NCBI RefSeq assembly: GCF_902459465.1
Contig: NC_047083.1
Location: forward strand, 10,035,526-10,099,525
Reading direction: 5' to 3'
From: Asterias rubens
Taxonomy: Eukaryota > Echinodermata > Asteroidea > Forcipulatida > Asteriidae
DNA length: 64,000 nt
The notes below the pieces were generated by a model. That model was not told the origin of the DNA and did not search any database. It saw only the letters and a program-made list of their open reading frames with translations. Positions 56,182-64,000 of the stretch are shown here, one piece after another. Made by a program: the position numbers and the translations under genes. The first letter of the stretch is position 1, and each line of letters opens with the position of its first letter.

Positions 56182-56552
56182 TTAAAGACAGTGGACACTA
56201 TTGGTAATTGTCAAAGATTAGCCTCCACAGTTGGTGTATCTCAATGTATGCATAAAATAACAATCCTGTGAAAATTTGAGCTCAATCGGTCTTCGATGAA
56301 AGAAAATACAACCTTGTGACACGAAGTTGTGCACTTTTAGATGCTTGATTTCGAGACCTAAAATTCTAAATCAAAGGTCTCGAAATCAAATTCGTGGAAA
56401 ATTGCTTCTTTCTCGAAAACTACATCACTTCAGAGGGAGCCGTTTCTCACAATTGTTTATACTATAAACAGCTCTCTCCATTACTCGTCACCAAGAAAGG
56501 TTTTATGCTAATAATTAGTTTGAGTAGTTACCAATAATGTCCGTGCCTTTAA
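56182..56552. mobile_element. TTAA MITE (family 1)
   Basis: 371 bp, TTAA both sides; ends AGACAGTGGACACTATTGGT and ACCAATAATGTCCGTGCCT. Confidence 0.85.
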
Positions 56553-56740
56553 TGTCCAACTCAAATCGGTCAAAAGGTACAGCTTGAGTCTGGTACTACG
56601 ATTGTCATAAAAGCAAATGTTTGAGCGTGAGAATTAGTTCCAATTAGCCATGACTTGTGTGTCTGTATCTCTCGTTATAGAAAATATCAAGGAGGAATTG
56701 CTGTAATAGAGTGGTGAGGTTGCTTATTTTATGCACAGAT

Positions 56741-56850
56741 TAAAGGTACTCGAAACTAATTACGCAAAATAATTATCAGCATAAAGCCTTACTTGGTAAC
56801 GAGTAATGGGGGAGAGGTTGATGTACAAAACAATATGGTGTTTAATTACC
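56741..56850. mobile_element. TTAA MITE fragment (family 1)
   Basis: TTAAAGGTACTCGAAACTAA then CTTACTTGGTAACGAGTAAT; truncated. Confidence 0.65.
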
Positions 56851-56969
56851 TTTGACATCATAGATCTATGTGAATTTCCACGAGGCTTTGACAAGTAGCT
56901 GGATAGATGTAGATGTAGATGAAGTCAAAGTCAAAGTCAGCACAAACAATTCTGTGTAGTCTCTTTCCT

Positions 56970-57157
56970 TTAATCACATTCTTGATCTTGAAACATCTCC
57001 AGATCAATGAAGCTATCCACTGGTTTGGCCTGGACGCTCTGCCCTGACTGGTGGTGTTCCCACCCCGCTGGATACGCCTGCTGAAGGGTCCGTCCCCTCG
57101 GCTTTCTCAGTCTTTTGTCACTGTCAAGTTCGTCAAAGTTTGGGCCGTGTATTTCCA
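56970..57157 (-). CDS. Unrecognised open segment, possible last exon
   Basis: About 62 codons (EIHGPNFDELDSDKRLRKPR onward) with a charged, protein-like composition, ending at a stop at 56970. No ATG opens the frame; just upstream is a TAA and then a repeat edge (CCCGGGATCATACTTCCTGC at 57164) that may have destroyed the original acceptor. It may be the broken 3' exon of the small gene at 57.5-57.8 kb, but the phases do not match, so this is unproven. Confidence 0.25.
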
Positions 57158-57159
57158 CT

Positions 57160-57300
57160 TAAGCCCGGGATCATACTTCCTGCGAATGCGAATGCGATAC
57201 GAATGTTGACGTCAAAAATTCGCAACGAATAATTCGCAGCGGTTCAACTTTGCTCAGCTCACTCAGCTTAATGGTCGGCCAATGTTGAAGCTTTCACACC
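57160..57300. repeat. Repeat edge with CCCGGGATCATACTTCCTGC
   Basis: Followed by GCGAATGCGAATGCGATACG and several ATTCGCA boxes. It looks like a MITE end. It may have interrupted an exon ending at 57157. Confidence 0.45.
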
Positions 57301-57531
57301 AACATCAGTTCGCAAACAGCCAAATGTTCGACAATGAATAAAGAACATTGGCCAGTATTTCCTAAAGTTCCGATTATCGTAGAAGAATATTATCACTCAG
57401 AGCTATCACTTCAGCCATTCGCAAACTCACCATAAGAGATGAGTTTTCAAACAAGCTTCTTGTATATCAACATAGTCCAAACTGTGAAGACATTTCGCTA
57501 TTAAACTCCATGGAAATCACAAACTAACCAG

Positions 57532-57837
57532 AACATCGACAACGAGGTGCACAAATTTTGCTTTTCCAGCGTTGACAGTTGTGTCTGGTGACATTCCATG
57601 TACATTCCGTGGGCTCTTTGGCTCTTTGCAAATTAGACAACTATTATCTTCCCCTGGCCGGTAGCAAGGCACATACAAAAGCTCTAAAATCTCACTCTCT
57701 GAGTTCCAGTAAGTTGTCGAAATGAAAGTGTAAATGTACGTAGAAACGGTAAGAATTATGTTCGTTTTTGAAGTGGAAATGCAAAGCAGTATATTCAGAA
57801 CGCGAGGTCCAAATCCAGTAAAGAATCGGGCAGCCAT
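57532..57837 (-). CDS. Unrecognised small ORF, possible first exon
   Basis: The reading frame opens at ATG 57837 with MAARFFTGFGPRVLNILL, a hydrophobic stretch that could be a signal anchor, then a Cys-containing segment (PCYRPGED, CLICKEP). It could splice out at GTTAGT (57531). About 50-70 bp upstream the minus strand has an ATGCAAAT octamer and a CG-rich stretch, promoter-like features. A competing frame opens from an ATG 13 bp upstream. I do not recognise the family and could not find a matching second exon. Confidence 0.3.
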
Positions 57838-58047
57838 GCATACACGCCACCATTGTTGCTCCTTTACGTCTTTTGAACCACGCGCCCGCGTAACGACCTA
57901 ATTTGCATAACAATGAAATTGGGCCCTGGGTTTTGCTCAATGGGATCTTCCAATGTTTAAACATTACCCTCTGTTCAGCTATAACTCGCTCAGTTTAATA
58001 ATGATAATAATAATAATTTTATTTTGTAAATAACAATATAGGTTGTA

Positions 58048-58415
58048 TTAAAGACACTTTGCACTGTAAGTAAGTGTCAAAGACCAGTCTTCTTACTTGG
58101 TGTATCTCAACACATGCATAAAATAAAAAAAACCTGTTAATATTTGGCTTAATTGGTCGTCGAAGTTGCAAGGCAATAATGAACGAAAGAACACCCTTGT
58201 CACACGAAGTTGTGAGCTTTCAGTTGCTTGATGTGGAGACCTCAAATTTCAACTCTGAGGTCTCTAAATCAAATTCGTGGAAAATTACTTCTTTCTAGAA
58301 AACTACGTTACTTCAGAGGGAGTTATTTCTCACAATGTTTCATACTATCAACAGCTCCCCATTACTCGTTAATACCAAACAAGGTTTTAAGCTAATAGTT
58401 TGGGTTGTAAGTTTA
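58048..58415. mobile_element. TTAA MITE (family 1)
   Basis: TTAAAGACACTTTGCACTGT, AAAGACCAGTCTTCTTACTT and a CCTCAAATTTCAACTCTGAGG centre; the right end is decayed. Confidence 0.7.
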
Positions 58416-58429
58416 CAATTGTTTAACAC

Positions 58430-58720
58430 CATTACATATTCAACCAGGCAGAGTAGGACTCCGATCTTTTTTTATAAACTTCTTTTGTGTATTCCTTCTG
58501 GCTCAAAATCTCTCGAAGATCGATCCTTTTCTATAGCTGGTCCCAAACAGAAATAGCTGGAACTCCATCCCCATCAATATCAGGAATGCTCCTGTTATAT
58601 TGCCATTTTCAAGAAACGTCTTTAAAAAGTTTTGTTCTCGTATTTTTCGAGAGCAATTTTATTTTAAAGCTTTGATCTTTTTGTAAAGGCGCTATACAAA
58701 TACATTTGTTTTATTATTCA
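58430..58720 (+). pseudogene. CR1-like LINE 3' end
   Basis: Frame-broken peptide SLEDRSFSIAGPK in one frame, then WNSI/NSLP-like and KSFVLVFFESNFILKL, followed by AAGGCGCTATACAAATACAT and a TTATTATT tail, as at 10311-10700. Confidence 0.7.
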
Positions 58721-58825
58721 AAATGAGCAAGGAATGTGATGAGCACACACATAGAGAAGATCTCCAAATGGCCATTGGATGAAAATGACCACGTGGGTTA
58801 TGAGTGTGTTGCAACGTCGTCTGAT

Positions 58826-58840
58826 AGCGCCCTCTGTTGG
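58826..58840. promoter_or_regulatory. CTCF-like motif
   Basis: AGCGCCCTCTGTTGG, inverse CCAACAGAGGGCGCT, a close fit to the animal CTCF core. Other look-alikes are at 9562, 25119, 34817 and 60756. Confidence 0.4.
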
Positions 58841-59099
58841 GTCAACTCCCTTCGGTCCATGTTAATTTACTATGGGGGCATGGCATACAAAGGGAGCTGT
58901 ATGACCTAATAGTAAAACTGTCATAAGTATGTAATAAAAAGAAATAGACAATAATAAATAATACTGGATAAAGACCAGACATATGATTACCCGATTGTTT
59001 TTCTCATAAAAGTGAAAGCAAAATATTAATTGTGAAGGGGAGAGGTGTATCGTTTCTCATAACCAATAGAACACAATATCATCTGTGTATGTGTTTTTA

Positions 59100-59232
59100 T
59101 ATATGGCGCTGGACACTTTGGTAATTGTCAAAGACCAGTATTTTCAACATATGCATAAAACAATAAACCTGTGAAAAATTGGGCTCAAATGGTTGTCGAA
59201 GTTGCGAGGGAATATAGAAAGAAAAAACAAAG
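59100..59232. mobile_element. TTAA MITE fragment (family 1)
   Basis: GGCGCTGGACACTTTGGTAA, GTCAAAGACCAGTATTTTCA, then GTTGCGAGGGAATATAGAAA; followed by a family 5 scrap (AACATGACCAAGATGGTGGC). Confidence 0.65.
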
Positions 59233-59317
59233 GGAACATGACCAAGATGGTGGCAGTATGACAACAAAAATAAGCAACGTCCCCGGTTTTGTTTTAAACT
59301 GTGAAAACACAATCGCG

Positions 59318-60520
59318 CACTTTCACGTTCAAATTCGTGAGTAGTTTGCCTAATTTCGGCAGTGCGCTCACCCTAACTTTCACGTTCACATACGTGAGTA
59401 GTTTGCCTAATTTCGGCAGTGCGCTCACCCTAACTTTCACGTTCACATACGTGAGTAGTTTGCCTAATTTCGGCAGTGCGCTCACCCTAACTTTCACGTT
59501 CACATACGTGAGTAGTTTGCCTAATTTCGGCAGTGCGCTCACCCTAACTTTCACGTTCACATACGTGAGTAGTTTGCCTAATTTCGGCAGTGTGCTCACC
59601 CTAACTTTCACGTTCACATACGTGAGTAGTTTGTCTAATTTCGGCAGTGCGCTCACCCTAACTTTCACGTTCACATACGTGAGCAGTTGGCCTAATTTCG
59701 GCAGTGCGCTCACCCTAACTTTCACGTTCACATACGTGAGCAGTTGGCCTAATTTTGGCAGTGCGCTCACCCTAACTTTCACGTTCACATACGTGAGTAG
59801 TTTGCCTAATTTCGGCAGTGTGCTCACCCTAACTTTCACGTTCACATACGTGAGTAGTTTGCCTAATTTCGGCAGTGCGCTCACCCTAACTTTCACGTTC
59901 ACATACGTGAGTAGTTTGCCTAATTTCGGCAGTGCGCTCACCCTAACTTTCACGTTCACATACGTGAGTAGTTTGTCTAATTTCGGCAGTGCGCTCACCC
60001 TAACTTTCACGTTCACATACGTGAGCAGTTGGCCTAATTTCGGCAGTGCGCTCACCCTAACTTTCACGTTCACATACGTGAGCAGTTGGCCTAATTTCGG
60101 CAGTGCGCTCACCCTAACTTTCACGTTCACATACGTGAGTAGTTTGCCTAATTTCGGCAGTGTGCTCACCCTAACTTTCACGTTCACATACGTGAGCAGT
60201 TGGCCTAATTTCGGCAGAGTCATAATTCTAACTTTCACGGTCAAATACCTAAAGAGGTTTGCATTATTTCGGCAGAGTACTAACTCTAACTTTTACGTTC
60301 AAATACGTGAGCAGTTGGCCTAATTTCGGCAGAGTCTTAACTCTAACTTTCACGTTCGAATATGTGAGAGGCTTGCCTTATTTCGGCAGAGTACTAACTC
60401 TAACTTTCACGTTCACATACGTGAATAGTTTGCCTTATTTCGGCAGAGTCCTAAATCAAACTTTCTCGTTCACATACGTGAGAGGTTTGCCCAATTTCGG
60501 CAGAGTCCTCACCCCACCCA
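59318..60520. repeat. 57-bp minisatellite, about 21 copies
   Basis: The unit contains TCACGTTCACATACGTGA (an imperfect palindrome), GTAGTTTGCCTAATTTCGGC and AGTGCGCTCACCCTAACTT. Because 57 is a multiple of 3 and the unit lacks stops in two frames, both strands stay open for more than 300 codons (plus: TFTFTYVSSLPNFGSALTL; minus: VNVKVRVSALPKLGKLLTY). Copies 6-11 and 12-15 repeat the same variant order. The last five copies are diverged. Confidence 0.95.
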
Positions 60521-61807
60521 CATCTTGCAATCAAAATTATAAATATTAGTAAACTATAGATCTGCTTCTTTTGGGAAAAGACACAACAACTCGGCTGACA
60601 TAATAATGTATCACCCATACAAAGAATTGGTATGTATAGTTGCACAACTTTTATTTTCTCATACTACATCAATGTCAAAAAGGGTCATTAAAGATTTGTT
60701 TTCCTGCTATACAAAATAATACAATAATAGTCACCATGCAACTGACCATCAAAGGTCAACAGAGGGCGCACATCTACAAAGCTTAAAGGGCCGTTTTATA
60801 ACACTGAGCACCAATAATTTAGGGAAATAATAATAAAACAACTGTTAAAAATAAAACACCCGTCAACTTGCCATATCCTGGTTTTAAAATACTAAAGAAT
60901 GTTTTTCTCTTCAGAAGAAACAAAAATATAAGAACATTAATTTGGCATAATCTTGGTCAAAATGTTGGACCGTCAAACGCTCCCTTTGAACAAAAATCAA
61001 TTACATTAATCAACATTAGCGCATTTCGAACCATAGCCCCAGACTACTCAAGTTGCAGTTACCTTTGTATTAGGTAGACTCTGGGAACCAGAGCAGTTTT
61101 TCAACACCAGATAAAATAATTTACTGACCATCTATAAATATAACCCCTCTGAAAATAATGGTTGAAGACATTATACAGTCCGTTGTACACTCTGGATGGA
61201 AGAATCAACTACTCACATAGGGGTGTTTCAACAATGGATGCTAAAGACTGAAGAATACAAAGCACCACATACATCACATGACGGAAGCCCTACTATTAAT
61301 TATCAAAAGGGTCCAATAGTTCCAGGCATTACTCCTGGTTTATATACACTAATTGAAAAAAAAAAGTAACCGACGTCACTTTCAAAGTTAAAATGGCTTC
61401 CAATAGAGAGTCATTAAAATTTGACTTCAGTTTTACAAAGAACAAGATTTGAAATTCATTCCCAACCCATCTCGCAAACCAGAACTTCATCTGAACCAAA
61501 CTTCATAGAAACCTGCTAAGCACGCAAATAATCCGCTAAGCACGCACATTAGCGGACACGAAGGTCCAAGCCCAAAGTCAATGCTTTGTATAAGAAAAAC
61601 AATTCTTGACTCTTTGGGAAATTTGGCCCCTTCTGGTTGATCAAAGGTACACTAATCATTTAACGGTACTTCACGTATTTAGATGTTATCACTTTTTATA
61701 CTACCTACAAATACAATGGCAAAGCTATTCTCTCTGTTACACTTTACAGATCCTACCTCAAAACTCACCCGATTGGGATATATTTTAAATCATCTCTTCC
61801 CCTTTGA

Positions 61808-62001
61808 GGTATCAATACTATCACCTTTAGATATCTACCCCAATCAGGAATGGAGCCTTCATCTCCCGATGTAAGAATGTATCATCCCCCAAAGGGGTAT
61901 CAATACTATCTCCTTTAGATGATCTACCCCAATCGGGGTACATTTCATCTATCAATGGAGCCTTCATCTCCCGATGTTAGAATGTATCATCCCCCAAGGG
62001 G
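61808..62001. repeat. Two-copy direct repeat, ~90-105 bp
   Basis: GGTATCAATACTATC, CTTTAGAT, CTACCCCAATC, TGGAGCCTTCATCTCCCGAT and AATGTATCATCCCCCAA each occur twice in the same order. Confidence 0.85.
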
Positions 62002-62127
62002 AGAGTTAGGATTGGGTCTAGTCCTAGGAGTTATCAAAAACTTAAGGCTAGTCCAAAGTTAGGACGATTAACTCGTCCTAACTCGAGATAAGACTTGTCT
62101 TAACTCTTTTTGAAATCCCAAGACCCA

Positions 62128-62468
62128 TCTTCATAGAGCTGTTTAAGCAGTAAACATCGCATAACAACTATCTGCTAAGCAGAAACGTGCAGGATACCAA
62201 TCACAAATGGTACATGCGACATGATAGTTGGCTAGTAATAATATTCTGATAAAAAGCTAACAAGAACTTGCTTAAATTTTTAAACAATGTTACCTAAATT
62301 GTTCAGTATTTTTCTTAAAACTTGCTTAAAGTTTTAACCTCTGTTAAGCGCCTCCGGATTCTTTTGGGGTTAAGGGCGCTATATTAAAGCTGTTTTCACG
62401 TTTTATCATTATTAGCATAATTTTGTTGTGCTTAGCATGTTTTTGCAGCTCTATGAAATTGGGCCTGG
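62128..62468. mobile_element. MITE family 2, diverged, with LINE-tail insert
   Basis: CATCTTCATAGAGCTGTTTA at the left and GCAGCTCTATGAAATTGGGC at the right. A GCGCTATATTAAAGCTGTTT tail with ATTATTA sits inside the right half. Confidence 0.65.
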
Positions 62469-64000
62469 ATAATTTTAACAACGCTGAGAATTGGAATACA
62501 CTTTTATCACAATCCTATGCATCTGTCATCTTGCACTTGACTATTTCTAACACTTTGTTGTACACTATCATAAGTTTGAATTGTAGAGTTATAGTTAGTT
62601 AATTACACAAACACAATATACACTGATTATCCACAATGTCACGTGGTCTAAGACTCAAAACTCAGTCCATTACCTATATTACACAATAATTACTTTTAAA
62701 CCAACGACAACGCTTTGCCTCAAAAAGGTGGTAAATAGTCTATAAAAAATAAAAACCACAGATCGGTAAACATCATAATAAATTTCAGATAAATTGTACA
62801 GAAACAACAGTCACGGGACAGTTATTGACAAAAATGTTAATAATACAATAGTTCAATAATGTCCATATATTATTTCAGTTTTTCAAACAACCACGTCATA
62901 ATTATTATATTTTAATCTACACAAGTTTCTGCACCTGATAGTTACACTAATGAATATTTATGAACCTCTACTCTACAACGTCACATGACCTAATGAATAT
63001 TCATTAGTTCCAAACAACATGAATGTTAGAGTCATTACGCAATGACGTTCAAGTATTTTTAATTTTTTTTTATACAAAAGGAAGAAGAGTTCAACTCGTA
63101 TTAACTATTGTTGAACTATTAGCTAACACTTACATATTAATACGATGTAACAACTTTTTTTCAATCGTGCCGAAACATAACACGGAAGATTTCAAAGAAA
63201 AACCTGAGGCCGAATGCAACTGAGGGTAAACTTCCATAAAACAACAAAAGCAGAACATGCTTAGCAAGATGGTATTATGCTTAGTAAATATAACAAGGGA
63301 ACCAGTCACTACCTGTGAGCATTACAATGTATTTTCAACGGTAACCGGTTTATCAAGTAAATGAATAGATACAGTAGGGTATATTTTTAAAAGGGCGACA
63401 TTTTCAGCATTTGTATAAAACAACAATACTATTATGAGTGGATAATTAAGATGCCAAACCTAAAATGGTAGCCAAGTTCCAAACCTGAACAGATTTAAAC
63501 TCACTTGGCATTTCGGAGAATAAAATTTATGAATTTTTTTCATGAGGAATCCCTCACAAATAAGTTTTACACAAATATTGGGCAAAGACAAAACTGTTTA
63601 CATGTGGTTGTTGTTGTTTGTTTTCTGGTACACTTATTTCACAATAAGAAATAATCAATTCCACAATAAGAAATAATCAATTCACATTATTTCATACTCA
63701 AAAACAAAGTCTATGCGTAGTTTTCATTCTTTTAACCAAATAATATCATTGAATTATATTTTGCTGAATTTATATTTCGTTGTCAATTTTAGAATTCAAG
63801 CTACAAAACTCTTGGGAGGAATTATTAACAAGATCGTTGACGAGAACTTTTAAGAAATTATGGATAACATTATGGACAACGGATATGATAATATATGACC
63901 CCTAATAAGACTAAACTATGCAAATGTATTCGCAATAACAACTACCACGATATCTATCAACTAATGAAAATAGTAGTGAGGGTCATTATGCAAAACAACA

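Larger units (their letters stand above)
60521..64000. other. Right end of window, no gene recognised
   Basis: AT-rich sequence with MITE pieces at about 62128-62468 and 63236-63360, a LINE-like tail near 62325-62415 (GCGCTATATTAAAGCTG) and a two-copy repeat at 61808-62001. Short ORFs have no motif. It could be the long 3' UTR of a gene beyond 64 kb. Confidence 0.45.

Noticed and set aside
59294..60323. Overlapping 316-aa and 340-aa ORFs on opposite strands
   Set aside because: Both are translations of the 57-bp minisatellite, whose unit length is divisible by three. No start context, no flanking exons, no known domain.

Overview
The window is animal nuclear DNA. It is AT-rich, its genes have introns, and it is packed with TTAA-flanked MITEs, tRNA-derived SINEs and degraded non-LTR retrotransposons. 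The proteins and the repeat style suggest an echinoderm, most likely a sea star; this is inference from sequence character, not a database match.

Four protein genes could be rebuilt with frame-consistent splice sites. (1) An RBCC-NHL (TRIM-type) E3 ligase lies on the minus strand at 4005-1412 (2 coding exons, 628 aa). (2) POLR1F (RPA43/TWISTNB, the RNA polymerase I stalk subunit) lies on the plus strand at 17717-20596 (4 exons, 498 aa). (3) API5 (apoptosis inhibitor 5/AAC-11) lies on the minus strand at 34692-25707 (12 exons, 567 aa). (4) A Shaw/Kv3-type voltage-gated K+ channel lies on the minus strand at 54596-39312 (4 exons, 631 aa, introns up to 7.1 kb). They are unrelated in function and form no operon or pathway. 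A weak unrecognised small-gene candidate lies at 57.5-57.8 kb.

Layout: 1-1.4 kb, MITEs; 1.4-4.0 kb, TRIM gene; 4.1-6.6 kb, tRNA-like pair and a MITE; 6.66-6.76 kb, a housekeeping-type promoter signature; 6.77-17.61 kb, a 10.8-kb foldback-like element with two inverted arrays of about 205-bp units, a centre holding two dead LINEs and hAT-like MITEs, and a near-perfect 8-bp target duplication; 17.7-20.7 kb, POLR1F; 21-25 kb, MITEs and SINEs; 25.7-34.7 kb, API5; 35-39 kb, MITEs and AT-rich spacer; 39.3-54.6 kb, the K+ channel gene with repeat-filled introns; 55-59 kb, MITEs and a CR1-like tail; 59.3-60.5 kb, a 57-bp minisatellite with higher-order structure; 60.5-64 kb, no gene seen.

Three observations stand out. 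The foldback-like element appears to separate POLR1F from its promoter-like motifs. API5 exon 8 lies between two directly repeated TTAA MITEs, and that whole block sits inside the TTAA of a SINE, as if the exon had moved as a composite transposon. Hammerhead-ribozyme-like motifs sit next to copies of a tRNA-like SINE.
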